Shown: piece by piece, positions 7,939 to 14,989 of the stretch | How positions within the stretch are numbered: position 1 is the first letter of the stretch | How the letters are laid out: each line of letters opens with the position of its first letter | Assembly: GCA_012519875.1 (NCBI GenBank) | Contig: JAAYPL010000154.1 | Span: 1-16,959, forward strand | Length of the DNA: 16,959 nt | Direction: 5' to 3' | Origin: Clostridiaceae bacterium | Lineage (GTDB): Bacteria; Bacillota; Clostridia; Saccharofermentanales; UBA5734 | The notes under the pieces: model-generated | Databases searched by the model: none | Seen by the model: the letters and a program-made list of their open reading frames with translations, nothing else | What the model was told of the DNA's origin: nothing | Position numbers and translations under genes: made by a program

Positions 7939-8352
7939 TCCGGTTGATCATGGTGACGTCTACTTCCCGCTATCCAGATTTCATGTTCTCCTCTTGAAAG
8001 GTAAGATTGAAGATGCTATTATCTCTATAGATATAGATGAGTTCCGTTTCGGCAGATAACGAACTGACTGCAATCAGTTCCCAGCAGGTTTGCGTATTTT
8101 TTTGTACGGCGCGCGTCCATCCTGTCAAGGTCATGACCGGGTTAATAGACGGTTAGGGCGTCGGCAATCACATAATTTCTTGCTGGTGTTTCGCCTGAAT
8201 AATCCAAATCTACTGATAAAACGCTTTATATCTACGGCGCAAATTGAGGCCGAGGATACGAATATACGATAAAACGCAGCAGGGATGTGGAGTGCCGCAT
8301 ATAAAGGCTGTCTTTCGATTACCGAAGGACCTTTTTGACGGGAGATGTGATC
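7939..8352. other. 414-bp intergenic gap between nfnB and the LysR gene
   Basis: I see no confident gene here. It holds a small dyad TATCT-CTAT-AGATA (8020-8033), a hairpin (8061-8080) with a delayed T-run (8097-8103), and the LysR ribosome site. In the frame ending at the TAA at 8057-8059, the last 20 or so codons (from about 7996, ending IDIDEFRFGR) look coding-like but have no start or ribosome site, so they could be a gene remnant. The gap marks the change from housekeeping genes to the catabolic cluster. Confidence 0.5.
8061..8103 (+). terminator. Weak terminator candidate downstream of nfnAB
   Basis: GAACTGA (8061-8067) and TCAGTTC (8074-8080) form a perfect 7-bp stem with a 6-base loop. 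The run of seven Ts starts only at 8097, 16 bases after the stem, so this is not a canonical intrinsic terminator. It lies about 120 bp past the nfnB stop. Confidence 0.3.
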
Positions 8353-9261
8353 ATGACGCATTACGATTCCGTACTCAACCTCAGCATGAGACAAATACAG
8401 GTGTTTTTACAGGCCGCAAAGACGGGAAGTTTTACAAGGGCTGGCGAAAAGCTTTTTATGACGCAGTCTATGGTCAGCAAAAGCGTTGCAGCATTGGAAA
8501 AACACCTTTGCCTCACTCTTTTCATACGGAAGCCGCATGGGATATCCCTGACACCAGCTGGAAGGCTCTTGTACCAAAGCTGGAAAACGCTTATGCAGGG
8601 CATGGTACAGTCGGTGGCGGCAGCCGATGCGGCGCAGCAGGGTGCGACAGAGCCGATACTCATCACCGATTTTTCGACCTCGGTTCAGAAAGAATATCTC
8701 TGGCCACAGGTGCGTCGCTTTCATGCGATGTATCCGGAGATCGAAATCTTGCTGGAGGTTCTGCTGCCGGGCCAGGGGTTGGACCGGCTCGAAACGAACA
8801 ACTGCGATATAGTCTTCGCACCATATTGCGAGCTTCCGCTTTTTGAACAATATGGTGCGGAATGGCGGTTGATCTGTCCCTGCCAAAAGGTTGTCTGGGT
8901 TCACAAATCCAATCCTCTTTATCAACGCGAATCGCTTACTGTGCCCGATTTGAAAAACGAAACTTTCATCATCGTTTCTCCATTAGTACTGACGCATTAT
9001 GAACGAATGGTATTGGAAACATGTCGGATGGGCGGATTTGAGCCCGAAAATGTGATTCGCGTCGCAGACGTTGGAGCAGCAACGATGAATCTTAAGCTGG
9101 GCAAAGGCGTTATTATTCGAGATAACATATTTGATAGCGTAGAGACCAGCGATATCAAGAAATTTACGCTTCCGGGAACACGCAGCGGAACTGTTATGGC
9201 GTGGAGAAAAGATCTATCCAATCGCAGTGCACTGAATTTTATTGCTCTATACAACAAGTAG
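8353..9261 (+). CDS. LysR-type transcriptional regulator
   Basis: The 302-residue length is typical of the family. ATG 8353 lies eight bases behind GGGAG (8340-8344); the in-frame TTG at 8335 precedes that site and is rejected. The N-terminus carries the LysR winged helix-turn-helix at about residues 12-70 (MRQIQVFLQAAKTGSFTRAG, SMVSKSVAALEKHL, GISLTPAGRLLY). A periplasmic-binding-protein-like effector domain follows from about residue 90 (EPILITDFSTS). LysR regulators usually act as tetramers on nearby promoters in response to a pathway metabolite. Its position directly upstream of the ACP-hydrolase-TRAP run, in the same direction, makes that run the likely target. The effector is unknown. 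It ends with TAG. Confidence 0.92.
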   Translation: MTHYDSVLNLSMRQIQVFLQAAKTGSFTRAGEKLFMTQSMVSKSVAALEKHLCLTLFIRKPHGISLTPAGRLLYQSWKTLMQGMVQSVAAADAAQQGATEPILITDFSTSVQKEYLWPQVRRFHAMYPEIEILLEVLLPGQGLDRLETNNCDIVFAPYCELPLFEQYGAEWRLICPCQKVVWVHKSNPLYQRESLTVPDLKNETFIIVSPLVLTHYERMVLETCRMGGFEPENVIRVADVGAATMNLKLGKGVIIRDNIFDSVETSDIKKFTLPGTRSGTVMAWRKDLSNRSALNFIALYNK

Positions 9262-9385
9262 ATTATCTCGTTACAAAACTTGGATATGTGCGGGATCGAG
9301 CACCTACCCGTGTCGTGAGTAGTTGCTTCCGGTTTTTCAACAACAGGTCGTTCAAAAGCTCGTTGTCTAGCGTAAATGGATTTTG

Positions 9386-9426
9386 TTCTTTTAGGTTTCT
9401 TTTAGGTTATTTAGTTTATTAGTTTA
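9386..9426. repeat. Two short tandem repeats
   Basis: TTCTTTTAGGT occurs twice back to back (9386-9396 and 9397-9407). Shortly after, TTAGTTTA occurs twice back to back (9411-9418 and 9419-9426). Both pairs are exact copies. Confidence 0.85.
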
Positions 9427-9497
9427 TTGCAAGAAAAAATTATGCCAGAAGTGAGCGTACAGCGCTTTTTTTATTTCGAATTTACACAAATTATTAA

Positions 9498-9533
9498 GTA
9501 TTCTATTCAAGTAGATAGTCCAAAATAGAATAC
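9498..9533. promoter_or_regulatory. Perfect 10-bp inverted repeat, possible operator
   Basis: GTATTCTATT (9498-9507) and AATAGAATAC (9524-9533) are exact reverse complements separated by 16 bases. The site is about 200 bp upstream of the ACP gene and 237 bp downstream of the LysR stop. It could bind a dimeric or tetrameric regulator or form an RNA hairpin. The first arm overlaps the end of a possible promoter (TTTACA-17-TATTCA). Confidence 0.5.
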
Positions 9534-9734
9534 CTTCATTCTAAATTGCCGTCTTCCGGGTTTTTTGTCGGTATGATTAACTTAAACTGTGCATCCAAGA
9601 TTTAATTAATGGTTTTTTCATTCGCTTTCGCTCGAGTGACCCAAGGTGACAACGGCACTTCTCGCATGTAGTCATAGGCGGAAAACAGATCAATTCAAAA
9701 ACAGAATAATTCATTGCGAACAGGGGGAATACGT

Positions 9735-9971
9735 ATGTACGATGAAATTCTGGACGCTATTATCGAACGCTTAGCCAAAACAAAGCACATACAAAAGGCC
9801 AGTATGAGCGAAACGACACTTTTTGTGGAGGATCTCAACGGAAAGTCGCTTGAGATTGCGCATCTGGCGACCTTTTTGGAAGCTGAATTTGACGTTGATC
9901 TTCCGTATATGAAATTCAGCAAACAGAGAACACTCGGCGACATGGCCCGATTTGTGGAAGAGTCGATGTAA
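9735..9971 (+). CDS. Small stand-alone acyl carrier protein-like protein
   Basis: The 78-residue, acidic, helical protein starts at ATG 9735 behind CAGGGGGAA and ends with TAA. Its middle matches the phosphopantetheine-attachment region of acyl carrier proteins: FVEDLNGKSLEIAHL, then FLEAEFDVDLP, with S38 as the predicted 4'-phosphopantetheine serine. The usual D-S-L is K-S-L here. The C-terminal helix (RTLGDMARFVEE) matches the ACP helix IV pattern. No fatty-acid synthesis gene is nearby, so this is probably a dedicated carrier for the acyl group handled by the cluster rather than housekeeping AcpP. It lies 26 bp upstream of the hydrolase gene and is probably the first gene of the operon. 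The function is inferred. Confidence 0.75.
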   Translation: MYDEILDAIIERLAKTKHIQKASMSETTLFVEDLNGKSLEIAHLATFLEAEFDVDLPYMKFSKQRTLGDMARFVEESM

Positions 9972-9997
9972 TCCTAGAAAGGAAGGAGAGGATACGC

Positions 9998-11731
9998 ATG
10001 GAGAACCCTGACCGCATTAAAAAGACATGCAATTATAATGGCGTGCAGCTTGAGACCGTATGGCTGAAGACGAAGAGGCCCTATACGGAAGGAGATGAGG
10101 TGCCGGAGGAATTGAAAGCCACGCACAGGTTGCATCGGCCTTTTCATCCACGTACCTACAACCCGATTCCGGAGATTATCTGTCATCAGGATGTCGGGGT
10201 GAAAATGCGTGATGGCACAACGATCTATTGTGATATATATCGACCGGTTGATGTCGAAAAGGTACCGGTTATTATTTCTTGGAGCTATTTTGGAAAGCGA
10301 CCGATTCCCGGACATGCGTTCTTGTATCACATCGGCGTTCCTGCCGGTACGACCTCTGAAATGTGTAAATTTGAATCGCCCGATCCCGGATTTTGGTGCC
10401 GTAATGGCTATGCGGTGGCTAATGTCGATCCACGCGGAGTGGGTTTTTCTGAAGGCGATTTGACATTCTACGGAAAGGCGGATGCGCAGGACGGGTACGA
10501 TTTTGTAGAATGGGTTGCTGCGCAGGAATGGTGCACGGGCGCAGTTGGAATGGCAGGTAATTCTCAGGTTGCGATTTGTCAATGGTTTATTGCCGCCGAG
10601 CAGCCGCCGCATCTTTTGGCCATTGCACCGTGGGAGGGTAGTTGCGACAAATATAGAGAATCCATGTACGAGGGCGGCGTGCCGGCTGTTGATTTCAATT
10701 GTTGGCTGCAAAACTCGCTGATCGGTCAGGGCTATGTGGATGATATGAAGGAAAATGCCAAGCTCTATCCGTTCATCAACGAATATTGGGAGGATAAAGC
10801 GGCGAAGCTTGAAAATGTCAGAATACCCTGCTACATGACTGTTTCTTGGAGTCATTTCCATATGCATGGCGTCTTTGAGGCGTTCCGCCGTATACGTACG
10901 CCACGAAAGTGGCTGCGCGCACACCGTGAATTTGAATGGCCGGATGCCTACAGCCATTGTAATTTGGAGGATCTGAGGATTTTCTTTGACCGTTATCTGA
11001 AGAACATAAACAACGGCTGGGAGCTGACGCCGCGTGTTCGGTTGGATGTAATGGATGCGTACGACTATGATTATCAACTGCATCGTGCTGAGCTGGAATT
11101 TCCACTTGAACGGACGCAATATACGCGCTATTACCTCGACGCCGAGAATATGACCATGGGTTTGCAGCCATTTGAAAAAGAAGCCAAGGTGTCTTACGAC
11201 GCCAAGGAAGGAGTGGTTTGCTTCGACATGGCCTTTGACGAGGAAACGGAGCTGACCGGTTATATGAAGCTCCATCTGTGGGTAGAGGCAGAAGGCAATG
11301 ACGAAATGGACTTGTTTATCAATATACAGAAGGCGGACGAAAACGGAAAATGGCTACCCACGCTGACTTTGGATGAGCCACATCCAGGCCAATGGGGAAA
11401 ACAGCGCGTATCACGTCGCGCGCTTGATGAAACGCGTTCCACTGACTATCATCCCGTGCTCTTGCAACAGTATGAGGAAAAACTGAAGCCCGGCGAGATC
11501 GTTCCGGTGGAAATCAGCATTTGGCCAAGCTGCAAAATCTGGCACAAGGGACAGAAGCTGCGCGTCCAGATTGCCGGCCACTATATCCGCGAAGGCTGGT
11601 TCGAGCCGCTACGCTGGGAAACCGACAACGTCGGCCGGCATGTGATTCATACCGGCGGCCAATATGATTCCTATTTGCTGGCACCGGTGATCCCGGCTAG
11701 ATATACGGCCAAGGGGTACACATATCGCTAA
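9998..11731 (+). CDS. S15/CocE-NonD family alpha/beta hydrolase (X-Pro dipeptidyl-peptidase or cocaine-esterase type)
   Basis: This 577-residue protein starts at ATG 9998 after AAAGGAAGGAGAG and has no signal peptide, so it should be cytoplasmic. The N-terminal alpha/beta-hydrolase part opens with MRDGTTIYCDIYRP (70-83), has SWSYFGK (Y97 at the usual oxyanion tyrosine), VDPRGVGFSEG and the nucleophile region GMAGNSQVA with S189. A helical cap lies within it. H309 (LRAHREFEWPD) is the best catalytic histidine, before the conserved FFDRYLK. The C-terminal beta-sandwich (about 410-565; LHLWVEAEGNDEMDLFINI) is typical of the family. Members cleave esters, amides or proline peptides. The GWxD aspartate of cocaine esterase is replaced by SWSH (283-286). 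The substrate is unknown; its context with TRAP and acyl-phosphate genes favours an acyl ester or amide. Confidence 0.88.
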   Translation: MENPDRIKKTCNYNGVQLETVWLKTKRPYTEGDEVPEELKATHRLHRPFHPRTYNPIPEIICHQDVGVKMRDGTTIYCDIYRPVDVEKVPVIISWSYFGKRPIPGHAFLYHIGVPAGTTSEMCKFESPDPGFWCRNGYAVANVDPRGVGFSEGDLTFYGKADAQDGYDFVEWVAAQEWCTGAVGMAGNSQVAICQWFIAAEQPPHLLAIAPWEGSCDKYRESMYEGGVPAVDFNCWLQNSLIGQGYVDDMKENAKLYPFINEYWEDKAAKLENVRIPCYMTVSWSHFHMHGVFEAFRRIRTPRKWLRAHREFEWPDAYSHCNLEDLRIFFDRYLKNINNGWELTPRVRLDVMDAYDYDYQLHRAELEFPLERTQYTRYYLDAENMTMGLQPFEKEAKVSYDAKEGVVCFDMAFDEETELTGYMKLHLWVEAEGNDEMDLFINIQKADENGKWLPTLTLDEPHPGQWGKQRVSRRALDETRSTDYHPVLLQQYEEKLKPGEIVPVEISIWPSCKIWHKGQKLRVQIAGHYIREGWFEPLRWETDNVGRHVIHTGGQYDSYLLAPVIPARYTAKGYTYR

Positions 11732-11780
11732 GTGTTTCTCGAACATCAACAAGATTTTAGAGGTTAGGGGGTAAGGTTTC

Positions 11781-13079
11781 ATGGATCTGGTTTTGGTCGC
11801 AGTCATTGGGATTATCATCATGCTGATCTTGATATTCTCGGGTGCTAACATTGGTCTGTGCATGTTTATCGTGGGCTTTCTGGGCTATGCCTATGTCAGA
11901 AACTGGGATGGTGCGATGTCCATGCTGAAAACCTACACGGTTTCAAGTTCCATGAGCTATACGATGACGGTCATCCCACTGTTCGTGTTGATGGGGCAGT
12001 TTGCCTTTCACTCAGGCATCAGCGACGATTTGTTCCGCTCGTCGCGCGTGTGGTTTGGAAAGCGCAGGGGGGCGCTTGCGCATGCAAGCGTTATGGCCTG
12101 CGCCCTATTCGGTGCGATATGTGGTTCGCTTTCGGCGACAACCGCGACGATGTCCCGCGTTGCAAAGCCCATCATGAAAGAGCACGGCTACAAGGACGAG
12201 GTGATCGGTGGCACACTGGCCTGCGCCGGCTCGCTTGGCACGCTGATTCCGCCGTCCACACCCTTCATACTTTATGGAATTATGGCTGAGGTCTCGATCG
12301 GAAGTTTGTTTGCGGCTGGGGTTATGCCCGGTATACTCATGGCGCTGTGCTTCATGGGTGTTATCTATGTTTGGGGCAGGATTGACAAAACAGCCATCCC
12401 GGCTGGAGAGTCTTATTCGCTCAAAGAAAAGCTTAAATCCTTACGCGGTTTCTTGGGAATGCTGGTTCTTTTCGGTCTGGTGCTTGGTGGTATGTTCTCG
12501 GGCTTGTTCTCCGTTACGGAGGCCGCCGCGATCGGCGCGGTGGCGGCGTTTTTGATCATGGTTATTCGCAAAAGATTCAATTGGAAAGGCTTCAAGGAGT
12601 CCATGCAGGATACCATCGTTACGGTAGGTATGGTTATGCTCAATATCGTTGGCGCCAGTGTATTCGGCTGTTTTCTGACGGTGACCAATCTTCCAACTGA
12701 GCTGGCTGTTTGGATAAAGTCCCTATCGGTATCACCCGTAGTGATCGTGTTCATCATCATCCTGATCTACGGCATAATGGGATGCATCATGGACACGCTG
12801 GCGCTGATATTGCTCTCCATACCGATTTTTATGCCGGTTATCAAAATGTTTGGCCTCGATCCCGTTTGGTTTGGGGTGATTCTTGTGATGATCATGAACT
12901 TGGGCGCCATTACGCCACCCGTAGGGCTTAGTTGCTATGTAGCGAGCGGTGTCACGGAAATACCGCTCAATAAGGTGTTCAAAGGTGCTATGCCTTTCCT
13001 GTTGGCATTCCTGATTTCATTTATCATCGCAGTTCTTTTCCCGGGCTTGTCGTTGTGGCTGCCCTCTCTGACACGTTGA
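11781..13079 (+). CDS. TRAP transporter large permease (DctM family)
   Basis: This 432-residue, strongly hydrophobic protein starts at ATG 11781 behind a G-rich ribosome site (TTAGGGGGTAAGG) and ends with TGA. The length and motifs are those of DctM: ICGSLSATTATMSRVAKP, CAGSLGTLIPPSTPFILYG, and a second, repeat-like LGAITPPVGLSCYVASGV near the C-terminus. These two segments are the paired hairpin regions of the elevator-type transporter. TRAP permeases drive high-affinity uptake of organic acids and related solutes using Na+ or H+ gradients, with a binding protein and a small permease. It lies 49 bp after the hydrolase gene. Its position before the binding protein and the small permease is not the most common order. 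Confidence 0.94.
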   Translation: MDLVLVAVIGIIIMLILIFSGANIGLCMFIVGFLGYAYVRNWDGAMSMLKTYTVSSSMSYTMTVIPLFVLMGQFAFHSGISDDLFRSSRVWFGKRRGALAHASVMACALFGAICGSLSATTATMSRVAKPIMKEHGYKDEVIGGTLACAGSLGTLIPPSTPFILYGIMAEVSIGSLFAAGVMPGILMALCFMGVIYVWGRIDKTAIPAGESYSLKEKLKSLRGFLGMLVLFGLVLGGMFSGLFSVTEAAAIGAVAAFLIMVIRKRFNWKGFKESMQDTIVTVGMVMLNIVGASVFGCFLTVTNLPTELAVWIKSLSVSPVVIVFIIILIYGIMGCIMDTLALILLSIPIFMPVIKMFGLDPVWFGVILVMIMNLGAITPPVGLSCYVASGVTEIPLNKVFKGAMPFLLAFLISFIIAVLFPGLSLWLPSLTR

Positions 13080-13148
13080 GCGGCAGCGTGGTTAATTGTG
13101 AATCGAATTATATTATGAATTTTGAAAAAAGAAAGTGAGGAGAAAAAA

Positions 13149-14252
13149 ATGAAAAAACTGCCGAAAATTCTGGTTGCGGTGCTACTCGTGCTGACTCTCC
13201 TTTTCTCGGTACTGGCCTGCGCAGAAAAACCGACAACCACTCCGAAGGAAGGGCCCGCTGGCGAGACGTACAATTTGGTATTTACAGTACATTCAGGTCC
13301 ACAAACGTCCTATGCGCAGGCACTTAATGAGTGGGCGGCCGACCTGAAGGAAAAAAGCAATGGACGATTGATCATCGACATCTATTATGGTGGAACGATC
13401 GCAGCGGCGCCCGATGCGGTTGAATTTGTGCAGCAGGGCGGTGCTGATATCACTTGGAACACAGTGTCGCTCAATGCTTCCAAGTTTTCTCGCATCAACG
13501 TGCTTTCGCTTTACGGCGAGCAGCTCACAAGTGCACCGCTGGCGACCTATGTTTACAAGAATCTCTATAAGAAGAGCCCCGCGATTTCCTCCGAATTTGA
13601 CGCATTGGGGCTCAAGGTTCTGGGACTCCACTGCCTTACGCCGTCTTTGTTAGCCGGAACGGGCAAGAAACTTGAAACTCTTGCAGACTTCAAGGGTGTT
13701 TCGATCATGTCCATCAGCAAGACCTGTATTTCCGTATTAGATGCTTTTGGCGCGGCGGTTATCGGCGTTACCCCCGGGGATCTTTACGAAAACTATTCCA
13801 AGAATGTGGTTTCCGCCTCTCTTCTGGATGGCTCACTGTATGTATCCACGAAGCTCTATGAGCACATCAAATATCTGAATACCTACAACTACAATACCGC
13901 ACTGTGCTTCATCGTTATGAATCAGAAAAAATATAACAGCCTGCCTGCCGATTTGCAAAAACTGCTGGATTCGGGCTTCGACACCCTTTCCGAAAAGAGT
14001 GCACTGTATGCAAACGATGAGTTTAAGGGTTTCATTGATGGAACCGTCAAAGATAAGGGCATTGAGTCGTATAACGCTTCTCCGGAGGTGATCGCGGCGA
14101 TTGAAGCCGAGCTTGATCGGATTATCAAGGCACCTTGGATAGAGAGTTGCAAGGCGGCGGGATACGATCCCGACGAGATCCAGGCCTTGGTTGCAAAGTT
14201 GATTGAAGAGGGCCGAGCCCAATATGGTTCGGAGTATGACTGGTTTGAATAA
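13149..14252 (+). CDS. TRAP transporter substrate-binding lipoprotein (DctP family)
   Basis: The 367-residue protein starts at ATG 13149 behind GTGAGGAG; an upstream in-frame TTG (13122) precedes that site and is rejected. It begins with a signal sequence (MKKLPKILVAVLLVLTLL) and a lipobox-like VLAC with C24, so it is probably a membrane-anchored lipoprotein, as in Gram-positive TRAP systems. The mature part follows the DctP fold: YAQALNEWAADLKEKSNGRL, LADFKGVSIM, TPGDLYENY, LPADLQKLLD. The segment usually reading KGLKIR contains KGVSIM instead, so the conserved carboxylate-binding arginine is Met187. It captures the solute for the DctQM permease. The 69-bp AT-rich gap upstream may hold an extra promoter, but I see no good match. 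Confidence 0.92.
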   Translation: MKKLPKILVAVLLVLTLLFSVLACAEKPTTTPKEGPAGETYNLVFTVHSGPQTSYAQALNEWAADLKEKSNGRLIIDIYYGGTIAAAPDAVEFVQQGGADITWNTVSLNASKFSRINVLSLYGEQLTSAPLATYVYKNLYKKSPAISSEFDALGLKVLGLHCLTPSLLAGTGKKLETLADFKGVSIMSISKTCISVLDAFGAAVIGVTPGDLYENYSKNVVSASLLDGSLYVSTKLYEHIKYLNTYNYNTALCFIVMNQKKYNSLPADLQKLLDSGFDTLSEKSALYANDEFKGFIDGTVKDKGIESYNASPEVIAAIEAELDRIIKAPWIESCKAAGYDPDEIQALVAKLIEEGRAQYGSEYDWFE

Positions 14253-14267
14253 TTTTAGTGCTGAGCC

Positions 14268-14322
14268 AGTACGGCAGTTTGCCTCAAGGAGGCTACTCCT
14301 TCGTACTAGCGGCTTCCTCCTT
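14268..14322 (+). promoter_or_regulatory. Potential alternative RNA hairpins before dctQ
   Basis: AAGGAG (14286-14291), loop GCTA and CTCCTT (14296-14301) form a perfect 6-bp stem, extended by AGTACG (14268-14273) with CGTACT (14302-14307) across a 12-base bulge. A competing pairing joins AAGGAGG (14286-14292) with CCTCCTT (14316-14322). The CCTCCTT arm could also mask the dctQ ribosome site GAAAGGA (14344-14350). The pairings are exact in sequence; a regulatory role is inferred. Confidence 0.5.
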
Positions 14323-14359
14323 CACAAATTCTATGGCCGCCTTGAAAGGATGTAAGAAG

Positions 14360-14884
14360 ATGAAAAAAGCATTACGGTTCGTAGATAAATTCAGCGAGAT
14401 TGTCGCATGGGTCGGTATTGCGCTTATAGCGGTTCTGGCACTTATGTATACCGCAGATGTGTTGGGCAGGATGCTTCTCGGCCAGCAGATGAAGGGAACC
14501 TATGAAATTGCGCAATTTCTGCTTTGCCTGATTTCGTTTATGGCCTATCCGCTCGCTCAGGTGAGGCGCGGGCACATTCACGTGGGCTTTATTGTAAGCA
14601 GGTTCCCCCCAAAGGCTCGCTATTTGCTCTCTGCTTTCAGCTTCCTATGGAGTGTAGTAATGTGTGGAATCGTTTCCTACGCGTTGTGGACGCAGGGCGT
14701 GTTTACGCTGTCCTCCAACAAGCTGACGCAGGTGTTGTTGTTGCCGTATTATCCGGTTTATTACGCAAGCTCTGTCCTTATGGGCATCTTTGCAATAACG
14801 CTTCTGACAGACGTTGTCCGCAGTATCTTGGCGTTTTTGGGCGACGAGGAATGCCAGAAAAGTATTCAAAAAGTGTACTCTTGA
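14360..14884 (+). CDS. TRAP transporter small permease (DctQ family)
   Basis: This 174-residue membrane protein starts at ATG 14360, nine bases after GAAAGGA. The frame is open back to a GTG at 14258, but that stretch is the hairpin-forming gap and gives an unlikely N-terminus. Four hydrophobic segments are visible at roughly residues 15-32, 50-66, 85-105 and 128-150, the normal DctQ layout. The characteristic TADVLGRMLLG and AQVRRGHIHVGFI stretches are present. DctQ forms the membrane complex with the large permease and helps dock the binding protein. It is separated from the binding-protein gene by 107 bp of potentially structured sequence and ends with TGA. Confidence 0.9.
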   Translation: MKKALRFVDKFSEIVAWVGIALIAVLALMYTADVLGRMLLGQQMKGTYEIAQFLLCLISFMAYPLAQVRRGHIHVGFIVSRFPPKARYLLSAFSFLWSVVMCGIVSYALWTQGVFTLSSNKLTQVLLLPYYPVYYASSVLMGIFAITLLTDVVRSILAFLGDEECQKSIQKVYS

Positions 14885-14915
14885 TCTTACTGAACCTAGA
14901 TCGGCGGATCGCATA

Positions 14916-14953
14916 TAAGGACAGCCGATAGTGCTTACGATCGGCTGTCCTTA
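14916..14953. promoter_or_regulatory. Strong 14-bp inverted repeat between dctQ and the acyltransferase gene
   Basis: TAAGGACAGCCGAT (14916-14929) and ATCGGCTGTCCTTA (14940-14953) are exact reverse complements with a 10-base loop. No T-run follows on either strand, so it is not a typical intrinsic terminator. The GCCGAT of the left arm can also pair with ATCGGC at 14900-14905, giving an alternative fold. It may be an mRNA-stabilising or processing hairpin, an attenuator or an operator. Confidence 0.6.
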
Positions 14954-14989
14954 CATTATGAATTGTGCCCAAAAGGATGGAAAGAGAGA

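Larger units (their letters stand above)
9262..9734. promoter_or_regulatory. AT-rich 473-bp control region upstream of the catabolic run
   Basis: No gene is visible. Its middle is clearly richer in A and T than the flanking coding DNA. It holds two tandem repeats (9386-9426), a perfect 10-bp inverted repeat with a 16-base spacer (9498-9533), and TTTACA at 9481-9486, a possible -35 box about 17 bases before a poor TATTCA. A repeated GTGAC pair (two copies 10 bases apart) lies near 9635-9650. A position between a LysR gene and its presumed target makes this the likely operator and leader. I could not fix the promoter. Confidence 0.5.

Noticed and set aside
8061..8103. A strong intrinsic terminator after nfnB
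   Set aside because: The stem and the T-run are 16 bases apart, so only a weak candidate is listed.
9974..11275. A 433-codon open frame antisense to the hydrolase gene
   Set aside because: It lies fully opposite a gene with strong family motifs, its peptide shows no recognisable fold, and it is explained by codon bias of the sense strand.
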